Source of the DNA: Robbsia andropogonis | GTDB lineage: Bacteria > Pseudomonadota > Gammaproteobacteria > Burkholderiales > Burkholderiaceae | Direction: 5' to 3' | Length of the DNA stretch: 64,000 nt | Assembly (NCBI RefSeq): GCF_000970345.1 | Contig: NZ_LAQU01000012.1 | Coordinates: forward strand, 62,001-126,000 | Shown here: positions 1 through 8,767 of the stretch, one piece after another | Position numbering within the stretch: position 1 is the first letter of the stretch | How the letters are laid out: each line of letters opens with the position of its first letter | Made by a program: the position numbers and the translations under genes | The notes under the pieces: generated by a model | Database searches by the model: none | What the model was told of the DNA's origin: nothing | What the model saw: the letters and a program-made list of their open reading frames with translations, nothing else

Positions 1-186
1 AACCGTATTGACCACCACGGGCTGGATGCCGAGCAGTTGCAGCGGCAACACGGCAGCGGCGTTGCCCACATGGCCGAACGCGACATGGGACTGTACGGAC
101 AGCACCAATGGCGCCGGTGACAAGGGTAACGTGTCAGCGACGGCGGTAACCGTCCCTAACACAACCGGCGGCGTGCATGCCGTCAT
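1..186 (-). CDS. pdxY: Pyridoxal kinase PdxY, N-terminal 62 codons (runs off the window)
   Basis: Vitamin B6 salvage kinase that phosphorylates pyridoxal to pyridoxal 5'-phosphate in the cytosol. Only the N-terminus is inside the window. Reading the minus strand from an ATG at 186-184 gives 62 open codons to the edge. The segment [18 protein letters not shown] followed by [16 protein letters not shown] is the characteristic PdxY/PdxK start (SxQSHVxxGxVGN, then PLxxLG and NTVQ). The stretch before it (about 27 residues) is longer than in most PdxY proteins, so a later start is possible. The ATG overlaps the TGA of the upstream DUF2968 gene (ATGA), which indicates translational coupling. The family call is firm; the start is moderately supported. 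Confidence 0.85.
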   Translation of the reverse strand, partial: MTACTPPVVLGTVTAVADTLPLSPAPLVLSVQSHVAFGHVGNAAAVLPLQLLGIQPVVVNTV

Positions 187-989
187 CGACTGCGCTTGCC
201 GCTGGTACGCGTCGGCGTCCCAGCGGTCGGCAAGCCCGCGTTCTGCTGACGTTGCAGGTCAGCCAATTGCTTTTGCAGGTCGGCCAATTGCGCCTGGGCG
301 GCACGATTTTCCTCCGCCAGTTGCGCCATCTGCGCTTCCGACTGGCGCTGGCGTTCGTTGACCGCTTCCTGCTGCGTCTGTTGAATCGCAAGGTCGGCCT
401 GGATACGCGCGGCCCGTTCCTTATTGACGTCGATCAGCATCTCGGTCTGACTACGCTGCGCCGCCAATTGCACGGCACGAATCTCGGACTGCGCCAGATC
501 CGATGTCTGGGCGGCGAAATCGCGGAAAATCGCATCGGCACGCGCCATATCGGACGTCTTGACAACACGCCAGAAATTCTTGCGCTCGAACAACGCGACA
601 TAGTACGTCGTGTCGTTGGTTGCCATCAACAGACTGGCACCGTAGCTGCCGTTATACACGGTGCGAAGTTCGGCCAATTCCTTATTCGCGATCCGACGCT
701 GCAACTCCGCGACGTTCCCCCCATTGGTCGCCACATCCTGCGCCGTCGGCGTGCCCGCAGGCGCCCCCGATTGCGGACGCATCGCCTGTGCCTGACGCGA
801 TGCGTCCGCATTCAGCGCCGGCAGGTTTTCCTTGCCGCCGTTCACTTGCTGAACACCGGCCTGCCCGGCCTGCTGAGTGGCAAGCGACTGCGCATGGACG
901 ACAGGTACTACGCAGAACCACACCGCACCAGCCAGCATGCCGCCTACTGCCAAGCGGATGCCCGCCGCACTCGCATCAACTGCGATCAT
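183..989 (-). CDS. DUF2968 family exported coiled-coil protein
   Basis: A 268-residue protein with an N-terminal signal sequence (hydrophobic about residues 10-30, likely cleavage after a VVHA motif). A conserved central part contains [15 protein letters not shown] and [17 protein letters not shown]. The C-terminal coiled coil (about residues 165-250) is rich in Gln, Ala and Glu. The central motif fits DUF2968, a family of unknown function known mainly from Burkholderiaceae. Its ATG follows the TGA of the sigma-54 regulator directly (TGAATG) behind a GGAGAGGG ribosome site, so the two are co-translated, and it overlaps pdxY at its end. Periplasmic location is inferred from the signal. A role in pilus biology is suggested only by position. 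Confidence 0.8.
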   Translation of the reverse strand: MIAVDASAAGIRLAVGGMLAGAVWFCVVPVVHAQSLATQQAGQAGVQQVNGGKENLPALNADASRQAQAMRPQSGAPAGTPTAQDVATNGGNVAELQRRIANKELAELRTVYNGSYGASLLMATNDTTYYVALFERKNFWRVVKTSDMARADAIFRDFAAQTSDLAQSEIRAVQLAAQRSQTEMLIDVNKERAARIQADLAIQQTQQEAVNERQRQSEAQMAQLAEENRAAQAQLADLQKQLADLQRQQNAGLPTAGTPTRTSGKRSR

Positions 990-2396
990 TCACCCTCTCC
1001 CTTCTCGCGTTGCCGGTTCTTCGTCGAATAATTGATATTTGCGCATCTTTTCCCACAACACCTTACGGCTGATGCCCAACGCTGTCGCGCTGGCCTGTCG
1101 GCGCCAGCCGTTTTCCTCAAGAACCGCCATCACGCGGGATCGTTCGCCCGTATCCCACCGACCACGATCCACACTAGGCGTGGCCAAGGACGACACCGCG
1201 ACTGCTTCGCGCTCGGTTCGTGCTGCCAGCAACATTCGTTGTATACGGACAACATCCCAATGCCCTAGCTGTCGGACCACGACAGCGATTCTTTCGGCCA
1301 AATTTCGCAACTCCCGCACATTACCCGAAAAACGCATATTAGACACCGCATCTGTGAGCCAGTACGGTATTTCCGGCAATGATTTCGCGCGCTCCGCCCC
1401 AATAACATGGGTAAAAAAAGACTTAAATATGGCGATTTTATCGGCCGCTCCCCGACTTTCCAGATTTGGCACCAATAATTCGATCACCGCTATTCGATAA
1501 TACAGATCGGCACGAAACCGATCACTGGCGACCAATTCCAGCATGTCGCGGTTGGTCGCGGCGATTAACCGGAAGTCCACCTTGATTGCCGCGGTGGAAC
1601 CGAGCCGCATCAATGTGCCGTCCTCCAGCACCCGCAACAACTTGACCTGTTGGAACACGGGCAGATCGCCGATCTCATCCAGGAACAGGGTGCCGCCCGA
1701 TGCCTGTTCGAAAAAACCACGATGCTGTGCCGCCGCTCCTGTGAAAGCGCCCTTCGCATGACCGAAGAATAGTGACTCAAACAGTCCTTCCGGGATCGCT
1801 CCGCAGTTTACCGCAACAAAAGGGCCTTTCCCATATTGGGTATGCCCTTGATGCAGTCGATTAGCAATGCGCTCCTTGCCCACCCCGGTCTCGCCGTGAA
1901 TCAGCACGCTTGCATCGCAATCGGCAAACAGATCAACTTCGGTCAACAGTTGTTGCATCGGCTCGGAGTCGGCGATGAACACATCCGTGTCGCGAATCGG
2001 AGACAGCGACGCGTTGACCTGTTCCACGACCTTCATCACGAGCGAGCGCAGCTCGGCGGCGGTGAAGTCCAACGGCAGGACATAGCGATAGTCCGCGGGA
2101 TAATCACCCACGCCGCGACCGTCATGACCACGCGGCGCCGCTCCCACCCAGATCACCACCATGCCTTGGGTGGCTTCCCAGTCACGCGACCAGTTTGCCC
2201 CGTCGATGGCGCTCACGCTCACGATGGCGAGGCTGCGCGGCGAGCGCTTGCCGGCCGGCATGTCATGGTCGACTCGGCGTACCGTGCTGTCCGGCCCGCT
2301 CAGGCAACGTTCCACGCGGTCGAAGATATCGACATAGCCCTCGACTACATAGACTTCCAGTCCGTCGAGAAAGGTCAGGTCTTTAATCATGTTCAA
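990..2396 (-). CDS. Sigma-54 interacting transcriptional activator of the tad locus
   Basis: A 468-residue bacterial enhancer-binding protein that would activate RNA polymerase carrying sigma-54 by ATP hydrolysis. The AAA+ domain (about 140-385) has Walker A GETGVGKE (168-175), the GAFTGA sigma-54 contact loop (216-221), Walker [11 protein letters not shown] (234-243) and the arginine-finger region RFRADLYYR (293-301). A Fis-type helix-turn-helix sits at about 418-456. The N-terminal 130 residues resemble a degenerate receiver or sensory domain, and I do not see the usual phospho-acceptor pattern. It lies 51 bp after tadG as the last regulator of the pilus operon. Plausible targets are tad genes and the surface genes behind the sigma-54 promoter at 16.67 kb (inference). 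Confidence 0.93.
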   Translation of the reverse strand: MNMIKDLTFLDGLEVYVVEGYVDIFDRVERCLSGPDSTVRRVDHDMPAGKRSPRSLAIVSVSAIDGANWSRDWEATQGMVVIWVGAAPRGHDGRGVGDYPADYRYVLPLDFTAAELRSLVMKVVEQVNASLSPIRDTDVFIADSEPMQQLLTEVDLFADCDASVLIHGETGVGKERIANRLHQGHTQYGKGPFVAVNCGAIPEGLFESLFFGHAKGAFTGAAAQHRGFFEQASGGTLFLDEIGDLPVFQQVKLLRVLEDGTLMRLGSTAAIKVDFRLIAATNRDMLELVASDRFRADLYYRIAVIELLVPNLESRGAADKIAIFKSFFTHVIGAERAKSLPEIPYWLTDAVSNMRFSGNVRELRNLAERIAVVVRQLGHWDVVRIQRMLLAARTEREAVAVSSLATPSVDRGRWDTGERSRVMAVLEENGWRRQASATALGISRKVLWEKMRKYQLFDEEPATREGRG

Positions 2397-2447
2397 ATCG
2401 CGTGAAACGCGTATTCCCTCTTGTGCCGCATGCGGCGTAGTGCGACG

Positions 2448-4517
2448 TTACTTGACCAGTCGCACGTCGGTTCCCAGACAGTTCAAGCTCAGCAGCTTCA
2501 ACGTGGCCTGACCCAGATTCGCGCCCAACAAGCTTTGCAGCGCGTTTGATAAAAGAAGCCCAAGCGAATTCAGAACCGGCTGCAGCAAATTCGCGACAAG
2601 TCCCGCCGTTGCCAACAAGCTGTTGTAGACCGTTGTGCCGTTCGCCGTTGCCGTACCCGACAACTTCGACGCCAGACATGCCTGGGCGTTGCCCAGCAAG
2701 CCACACGGGTACAGCAGCCCGGACACCAGGCCGCCGACGATCTGCTGCACCGACGTCAACAATGACGACACCGCGCTCACCGTCCCGGTCAGCAAACTCG
2801 CCACCGTCACTTGCTGCCCGCTCAGGACCTGCGTTCCCGTGGAAGTCAGCGCGGAGGACAACGTGGCGAGCGCGCTCAGACCGGTCTGCGCCGCAGTCGC
2901 GGCGGTGGACAGCGTGCTACCCGTCGCGCCCAGCAACGCCGATGCCAACGTCGTACTGCCGGTCGCGCTATTGCTGCCTGAGGAAGAGCCTGTCACGCCA
3001 GTCGCCGTGGACGCCCCCGGCAGCAAGGACGCGACCAGTTGCGTATTGAGCGCAGTCAGCACTTGCGACAACGTCGTACCCAAGGACAGCGGATTGCTGC
3101 CCGTGGTCACGCTCTGACCGGCGGACAGCGTGTAATCGCCGTCGTTCGCGAAACCCTGCAACGTCAGTCCGGCGTTGATCTTCGCCAACCCACCGACCAG
3201 CGACAGAATCGTCTGGGAGCCGACCCCGGCGCTGCAACTGGTGGCCGGATTCATGACCGATGCCGCCGTGATATTGCCCACGCACGACTGCAGCAACGGA
3301 TTCGTCACATGAAAGCTGGCCAGGTCGTTATAGCTGCTGTCACGTGCGGTACAAAGCGATGTCAACGTGGCCTGCGCACCGGTGACGTCAATCTCGATCG
3401 GCAGATCGAAACTCGCAACAAGGCCAAGCAACGGTACCGATCCGGTCAAGCCCGCGGAGGTGATATGCGCATAGACGCGCACCTGCGCAGCGTAGGCAGT
3501 CGCGCCAACACCACCGATGCCGATCGAAGGCGGTGCGACCAGGTAAGTCTGCGCGGTAATGCCGCCGGCACCGATCGCCGCCCCGATCGCGCTGTTCTTG
3601 TTCGCGATGCCCAGTGCCGTGGTGATTACATCGAGCGCATTCAACTGCGCATTCAACACACTGGTGGCAACGGAGGTGGAAGTGGAGGACGGGCTGTCCA
3701 TCGTCATCAGTCCCCGCGACGTCGCACCGGTCGACAACAACGGAATCGATGCATTGCCCGCCACGCCGCTCAGTCCGAGCGTCGTGGACAGGCTGGACAC
3801 GCCGGTAACCGAGGCGACCGCACTGACCAGTTGGTTCATCGTTACCGAATTCGTCGATAGCAGCGCGTTCAGCCCGGCCAGCGTGATATTGGTCGGCACC
3901 GTATAACCCAGTGCTCGCAGTAACGAGATCATGCTCACATTCACATTGGCCACCGCGCTGCCGCACAAAGCGGAGGCATACAGCGAACAGATCAAACCGG
4001 AACCGATCGAGAAAACCGCCACCGGCGTGCCGTTGCGGATCGCGATGGCTTGCGCATAGACCTGGGAAGAAGGCATCCAATCCGGCGCGAATGGCATCTG
4101 CCCCGTGACCGATACCCGGATGGCATTCGGATCGGTCGCCGGTATGCCGCTCAGAATCGTGTAGTGATCGGTGGCCGCGGAACTCGGACTCCAGTTGCCG
4201 CAGTCGACGACCAGCGAGGTTGTCGTGGCGTTCAATGCGGCATTGCTCGTCGCAGCGGCGATCGCGGAACTGCAATTGACACCACTCAATGTCTGCGCAC
4301 CGGCCAACGCCGCCATGTCCGCGACATTCTGCATCTGCCGTCGAAGATAGTATTGATAGCCCAGCACCAACGACTCGAGCAGCACGATGCCGACCAGCAT
4401 GAATAGCCCGATGGTCACGGCCATCGAGCCGCGTTGCGCGCCACGCCGGCCATGCTGGAATGACAAGGTGTGCGAATCGTGCAAGCGCGACACGCCGGCG
4501 ACACGCCTCGGGTTCAT
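2448..4517 (-). CDS. tadG: TadG-like Flp pilus assembly protein
   Basis: A 689-residue protein with the TadE/G-like N-terminus: a Gly/Arg-rich head, then QRGSMAVTIGLFMLVGIVLL, one membrane helix at about residues 30-55, followed by QNVADMAALAGAQTLSG, typical of the Tad (TadG) family. The remainder is a long extracytoplasmic Ser/Thr/Ala/Gly-rich low-complexity region. I see no von Willebrand A metal-site motif (DxSxS), unlike many TadG proteins. In the Tad system TadE, TadF and TadG are pseudopilin-like components needed for fibre assembly. Its ATG overlaps the TGA of tadE (ATGA at 4514-4517). The repeat-like C-terminal part may contribute surface exposure (inference). Confidence 0.85.
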   Translation of the reverse strand: MNPRRVAGVSRLHDSHTLSFQHGRRGAQRGSMAVTIGLFMLVGIVLLESLVLGYQYYLRRQMQNVADMAALAGAQTLSGVNCSSAIAAATSNAALNATTTSLVVDCGNWSPSSAATDHYTILSGIPATDPNAIRVSVTGQMPFAPDWMPSSQVYAQAIAIRNGTPVAVFSIGSGLICSLYASALCGSAVANVNVSMISLLRALGYTVPTNITLAGLNALLSTNSVTMNQLVSAVASVTGVSSLSTTLGLSGVAGNASIPLLSTGATSRGLMTMDSPSSTSTSVATSVLNAQLNALDVITTALGIANKNSAIGAAIGAGGITAQTYLVAPPSIGIGGVGATAYAAQVRVYAHITSAGLTGSVPLLGLVASFDLPIEIDVTGAQATLTSLCTARDSSYNDLASFHVTNPLLQSCVGNITAASVMNPATSCSAGVGSQTILSLVGGLAKINAGLTLQGFANDGDYTLSAGQSVTTGSNPLSLGTTLSQVLTALNTQLVASLLPGASTATGVTGSSSGSNSATGSTTLASALLGATGSTLSTAATAAQTGLSALATLSSALTSTGTQVLSGQQVTVASLLTGTVSAVSSLLTSVQQIVGGLVSGLLYPCGLLGNAQACLASKLSGTATANGTTVYNSLLATAGLVANLLQPVLNSLGLLLSNALQSLLGANLGQATLKLLSLNCLGTDVRLVK

Positions 4518-5167
4518 TTGATCAGCACGTCCGGTTCGAGTTGCACGGTCGTGCTGGCGGTGAGCGTCGTCGGCAGAACGAGATTCAGGAACGGCAATGT
4601 TGGCACCAGGGGTTTCGAGGCGTAGTTATAGCTGGCCGTGACCTTCAGGCACGATTGGGTCGACAGATACGGACAAGCCGTGGCGCTTGGCGTGGAGGTG
4701 ACGCAAGCGGTACTGCCCAGCCAGGTGGTGGCGTTGTTGACCGCCGCGCACGCTGCCGTGATCGGGCTCGTGCTATAGCGCAGCGCGGCACGCGCGCCTT
4801 CGCCGACCGCCAGCGTCAATGTCTGCTGTGCCAGCAGGATCAGCGCCCAGGTGATCAAGCCATAGACCAGCAGGAATACCACCGGAAACACCAAGGCAAA
4901 CTCGACCGCGGCCACGCCGCGCTGCTGGCCACGCGTGTCCTGCGCACGCGGGCGCCGTCGCCCGCGCGACGGCGTTCGATCGACAGCCGTTACATGCGGA
5001 CCGGCGCTTTGTCCATGCGCACCCAGCGCAGTGGTCGGGACACACCGTGCGCCGGCACGCGCAACCGCGGCACCGGCCAGGACGCGCACCACGCGTACCA
5101 CCATCGCGGGCCCCGCCCGACGCGTTTGCGCGCGCATTGTCGCGCGCATCCCCCTGCTAGCTTCCAT
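4514..5167 (-). CDS. tadE: TadE-like pseudopilin
   Basis: Contains the TadE core QRGVAAVEFALVFPVVFLLV (GxxAVEFAL before one hydrophobic helix), followed by TLAVGEGARAALRY and a Cys-containing periplasmic part. TadE is a pseudopilin processed by the TadV peptidase and needed for Flp pilus assembly. The longest frame opens at a TTG (5227) and its first 100 residues are Arg-rich and unlike the family. I chose the ATG at 5167 because GGAGAGGA lies just upstream. Other starts (5170, 5149, 5137, 5104) are possible, and an unusually long basic leader remains in all of them. It is coupled to tadG by a 4-bp overlap. Confidence 0.8.
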   Translation of the reverse strand: MEASRGMRATMRAQTRRAGPAMVVRVVRVLAGAAVARAGARCVPTTALGAHGQSAGPHVTAVDRTPSRGRRRPRAQDTRGQQRGVAAVEFALVFPVVFLLVYGLITWALILLAQQTLTLAVGEGARAALRYSTSPITAACAAVNNATTWLGSTACVTSTPSATACPYLSTQSCLKVTASYNYASKPLVPTLPFLNLVLPTTLTASTTVQLEPDVLIK

Positions 5168-5306
5168 CATTCCTCTCCGCACCCTGCTTTCGGGCCCCTG
5201 CCCGCGCTGCCATTCGCTACCGCGCAACGGCGGCCATCACCGCCTCACATCCATTCACGCTCGCGCCTACCCGGTCGACGCTGTCATCACATCCGTCAAA
5301 GGCGGC

Positions 5307-5711
5307 TTACGACCCGCCACTGTTATCACTGCGCACCCGTTGCTGAAAGAACTCCGGCACCGGATGCGTGAAGGTGTCGCTGTACCGCTTGTACGCGGCC
5401 GATGTGGCGTCACCCGTCATTGGTTGCGCTGGCCCGGCGGCCGCGCCACTGACCTGCAACGACAGCAGATGACGGGTCGCACGCCCCAATCCATCGCGTT
5501 CGTCGGGATCATCCGCCGTCGCCAATCGATTGGGGTCGGCGGCATGACTTCCTGGTGTGGACCCGCTCGATTGCGGCCAGGCCCGCGCGCCAGGCAACAG
5601 CATTGCCAGCGCCATAACCCAACTCGCGCCGATCGCCGTCCGCCTCCATCCGCGGTGCACGTTGGGACAACGACCCAGCCCATCCGCGTGCATTGTTCTC
5701 TGATCCTTCAT
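5307..5711 (-). CDS. DUF3613 family exported protein
   Basis: A 134-residue protein from the ATG at 5711, which has a strong GGAGGGAG ribosome site; the frame is open further upstream but without a comparable site. A signal-like hydrophobic segment (about residues 25-42, ending in ARA) is followed by the DUF3613 signature GRATRHLLSLQVSGAAAG, then YKRYSDTFTHPVPEFF. DUF3613 proteins have no known function and often sit inside betaproteobacterial tad clusters, as here between tadD and tadE. A periplasmic accessory role in pilus assembly is inference from context. Confidence 0.78.
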   Translation of the reverse strand: MKDQRTMHADGLGRCPNVHRGWRRTAIGASWVMALAMLLPGARAWPQSSGSTPGSHAADPNRLATADDPDERDGLGRATRHLLSLQVSGAAAGPAQPMTGDATSAAYKRYSDTFTHPVPEFFQQRVRSDNSGGS

Positions 5712-5813
5712 CTCGCCACTCCCTCCAAACGCGGCTTCATCACGGCGCTGATACGCTGAATGAGATATTGCGTGGATACCCCGACTTCGCTGGCACCGCA
5801 TCACCTCGCCCGG

Positions 5814-6749
5814 TCAGCGCGTTTGTGCAAACCGCTGCAAAACGGAACCACCCTGCCACGCCACGGCATCATTGCGTACCTGGCGTGTGGTGGGATCGTC
5901 AGGCATCGTCGGACGCACGGCACCGTCGTCGCGGCCGTACACAGCCGGACCCGCATCGCCAGTGGCCCGCTCGCCGCCATCATGCGTGCTTGCGCCACCG
6001 TGGCCGACGCGCATGGATGCCGCCATCGATCGGGTGGTACGTTGCGCTTCAGGCGACATCTTGGCGCGAACCATCACGGCATCGGCTTGCGCGGCCTGCC
6101 CGGAAAGCATCAAGTAAAGCGCCAGGTTCGCGATCACCTTCGGATTTTCCGCGGCGAGTTCCGCCGCCTGCGCGACCGGAATCCGCGCACCCGCAACATC
6201 GCCGTTCAGCAAGCGCGCATAAGCAAGGTCGTTCAGGTAGGACACGTTCGTTGGATCAAGCGCCACGGCCGTTTGCAACGCCACCATGGCACCGGCGTTA
6301 TCATGCTCGTCGGCCAGCGCCCGCCCCAAACCATGCTGCGCGGCGGCGGCCGTGTCGCCGTTCGTCCACTGTCGATAAACCGCGATCGCGGCGGCTGGCT
6401 GCCCGGTCTCGCGCAATGCATCACCGCGCAGCAGCGCGATGTCGCCGGCCTGTCCATAACGCTTCTCGAACGCATCGATGTGTGCAAGCGAGGCGAAGTA
6501 CAAGCCCTTTGCCTGCATCTGTACGATCAGCGACAGATATAACCCGCGGTCATTCGGCGCCTGCGGCTTTTGGTCGATTTGTTGACGCGCGATCTGCTGG
6601 TCGCGCCACAGCGTATCAGCCGTGGTGGTGCGCGACGCACAGGCGGCCAGGGACAGCACCACGCCGACAAGCGCGATGAGCGCGAGCGGCGCCGCGCCCT
6701 GCCGCGTCGCGCGACGTAGATTCGGATGCCCGATGAAGACAGGCTTCAT
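5814..6749 (-). CDS. tadD: TadD-like TPR lipoprotein
   Basis: A 311-residue predicted lipoprotein. A basic N-terminus and hydrophobic stretch end in a lipobox (SLAAC, Cys about residue 37). Tetratricopeptide repeats follow over about 75-235 (for example GQPAAAIAVYRQW, NAGAMVALQTAVALDPTN, LNDLAYARLLNGD). TadD family lipoproteins are pilotin-like factors helping the outer-membrane secretin and pilus assembly. The ATG overlaps the end of tadC (ATGA, 6746-6749), so translation is coupled. The C-terminal 60 residues after the TPRs are low-complexity and poorly conserved-looking. Confidence 0.88.
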   Translation of the reverse strand: MKPVFIGHPNLRRATRQGAAPLALIALVGVVLSLAACASRTTTADTLWRDQQIARQQIDQKPQAPNDRGLYLSLIVQMQAKGLYFASLAHIDAFEKRYGQAGDIALLRGDALRETGQPAAAIAVYRQWTNGDTAAAAQHGLGRALADEHDNAGAMVALQTAVALDPTNVSYLNDLAYARLLNGDVAGARIPVAQAAELAAENPKVIANLALYLMLSGQAAQADAVMVRAKMSPEAQRTTRSMAASMRVGHGGASTHDGGERATGDAGPAVYGRDDGAVRPTMPDDPTTRQVRNDAVAWQGGSVLQRFAQTR

Positions 6750-7702
6750 TCCATCCCTCCAAATTGCGACACGCCACGAATGATCGCGATAAAACCGGCG
6801 CCACCTGTCACGATGATCAGCGCAGGCAACAGCGTGGTCACCATGACGCCGGTCATCTTCACCGTCAATTGACCGATGCGCGCTTTCAAGTCCAATCGGC
6901 GACGTTCCCGCATGCGGTCGCCAAACTGGCGCAACGGCTCCTGAACGCCACCGCCATAACGATCGACCTGGACGATCAGTTCCGCAATGGATGCCATGTC
7001 GTCGTTCTTGTAGACGGTGGCAAAACGTTGCAGCGCGGACTCACGGGTTTGTCCGCTGCGGTACTGCGCGCTCGCATGTTGCAATTCCGTCACCAACACC
7101 GGCATCGATGGCGCAAAATCCTGCTCGATCAATTGCATTGCCTGATCGACACTCAGGCCCACGCCCTGGAGTAACCGCAACAGGTCGACGAGCAACGGCA
7201 ATTCCGCGTCCGCGCGCTTGCGGCGTGCCGCGGCGCGCTTGCTCATCACGTATTTCGGCGCCATGTAGCCAACGCCAAACCCGAAGAACACGGTCAGGCA
7301 AGCAGCCAGCACCGAACCCTTGCCTAACAAAAGATAGCTACCCAGTGGCAATGCGATACACAACGCGGCACGCGCGAGGAAGAACCACGCGCGCCCGACC
7401 ACCGTGTCCACACCGCACTGATCCAGCAACACGCGATCCTCATCCGCCACGAGGGACTGACCTATCGATGTCGCCAACCCGCGTACGCCGATGTCTTCAA
7501 TGCGGTCGCGCCACCCCTGCCGCTTCGATGGCTTTGCGGCCACCGTCTTGCCCGCCCTTGCGGCAACGGCTTCGTCGAGACGCATCGAACGCTTATGCAG
7601 CGAACGTGCCCGCGACATCAGTGCCGCGCCAACGACGCCGGCTGCAAGCGCGGCCAAGATCAGCGCCAGTGCGATCAGTCCTTCCGTGGTGGCATTCATC
7701 AT
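6746..7702 (-). CDS. tadC: TadC, type II secretion F-domain inner-membrane protein
   Basis: A 318-residue polytopic protein with a type II secretion system F (GspF) domain over about 165-295 (ELPLLVDLLRLLQGVGLSVDQ, then a helical linker and the YGGGVQEPLRQFGDRMRERR signature). Membrane helices lie at about 8-30, 107-150 and 275-310. In Tad systems TadB and TadC form the inner-membrane platform on which the TadA ATPase acts. It lies 24 bp after tadB and overlaps tadD by 4 bp. Confidence 0.92.
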   Translation of the reverse strand: MMNATTEGLIALALILAALAAGVVGAALMSRARSLHKRSMRLDEAVAARAGKTVAAKPSKRQGWRDRIEDIGVRGLATSIGQSLVADEDRVLLDQCGVDTVVGRAWFFLARAALCIALPLGSYLLLGKGSVLAACLTVFFGFGVGYMAPKYVMSKRAAARRKRADAELPLLVDLLRLLQGVGLSVDQAMQLIEQDFAPSMPVLVTELQHASAQYRSGQTRESALQRFATVYKNDDMASIAELIVQVDRYGGGVQEPLRQFGDRMRERRRLDLKARIGQLTVKMTGVMVTTLLPALIIVTGGAGFIAIIRGVSQFGGME

Positions 7703-7726
7703 TTCGCGTTCATTGCGTCCTGGTGG

Positions 7727-8767
7727 TCACACCGATTTCGCCATCCGATAAAGCATGACGCTACCCAGCGTCTGCAATGCGGCAGCCCCCAACAACATTC
7801 GCGCACCGATCGGGTCTTCCCACATCCCCAGGAAGAACTGACGGTTGAAGCACATTAGAAACAGCGCGACGGCCAACGGCAGTGCGCCGAGAATCCACGC
7901 GGAAAGGCGGGTCTCCGCGGACAACGCCACCAGTTCGTCCCGTGCCTGTTCCGTGTCGCGCATGAAGCCCGCGATCCGTTCGAGTACCTGATCACTTCTA
8001 CCGCCAAACTTCGTCGACACGCCCAGCACCGCGCCGATCATCAGCAATTGGTCGATGCCATAAAGCCGCGCCACTTGCTTTACCGCCGTATCCAATTCGA
8101 CGCCCGCGCGATTCATCTGCGCCGCGCGTTCGAGAATCGCGCCCAAAGGCTGCGCCGTCTTCGGCGCCAATTGCTGAAAGGCGGAATTCAAACTCGTGCC
8201 CACCGTGACCTGGCGCACCATGAGATCCAGAAACACCGGCAGTTGTCGCACGATCCGATTGCGTCGGCGCCCGATGCGCAGGTGCAAAAGCAACGCACAG
8301 ACGGCACTGCCGAACACCAGCACGAACGCGCTCATCTCCCACCCCACCAGCAGCCAAGCCAGCAACGCCGCGCCAACAAGGGCGCCGATGCGGGTCGCCA
8401 GCCAACGACCGGGTGCCGGGATATCCGCACGCAGGACCATGCTTTCGACCCAGGGCGCGGCCATCACACCCGCATACCATTGCCGCACCGGCGAACCGGT
8501 ACCGTCCTTCCTGGCCTTCGCGCCCGCGGACGTCCACGCGCCAGCCGAGATGGCGGCGGCGTTGCCGCCCTGCACGCCGCCACGCTCGCCGTTGCCATCG
8601 AACCCTGGGCGCACCACCGGCGGTGGCGCACGTGCGGCTTCAATGCGTCGATCGGCGAAAGCGCCAGCGTTTTGCGCACGACGACGCTCGATACGGTGGG
8701 ACTGCCAGATCACGATGCCGGCCACCCCGAGCAAGACAGCGGCGAGCAATAACATCGTGCTGCTCAT
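7727..8767 (-). CDS. tadB: TadB, type II secretion F-domain inner-membrane protein
   Basis: 346 residues from the ATG at 8767, which forms a TAATG overlap with the stop of tadA and has a strong GGGAGGAAAT ribosome site. An in-frame earlier start (8794) lies inside tadA and is less likely. It has an N-terminal membrane helix, a Gly/Ala-rich linker, then the GspF domain (FLDLMVRQVTVGTSLNSAF, KFGGRSDQVLERIAGFMRD) and C-terminal helices. Partner of TadC in the pilus platform. The last residues are VMLYRMAKSV. Confidence 0.92.
   Translation of the reverse strand: MSSTMLLLAAVLLGVAGIVIWQSHRIERRRAQNAGAFADRRIEAARAPPPVVRPGFDGNGERGGVQGGNAAAISAGAWTSAGAKARKDGTGSPVRQWYAGVMAAPWVESMVLRADIPAPGRWLATRIGALVGAALLAWLLVGWEMSAFVLVFGSAVCALLLHLRIGRRRNRIVRQLPVFLDLMVRQVTVGTSLNSAFQQLAPKTAQPLGAILERAAQMNRAGVELDTAVKQVARLYGIDQLLMIGAVLGVSTKFGGRSDQVLERIAGFMRDTEQARDELVALSAETRLSAWILGALPLAVALFLMCFNRQFFLGMWEDPIGARMLLGAAALQTLGSVMLYRMAKSV

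Noticed and set aside
3039-3860. A 273-codon frame opposite tadG
   Set aside because: Arg/Gln-rich shadow of the low-complexity tadG region.
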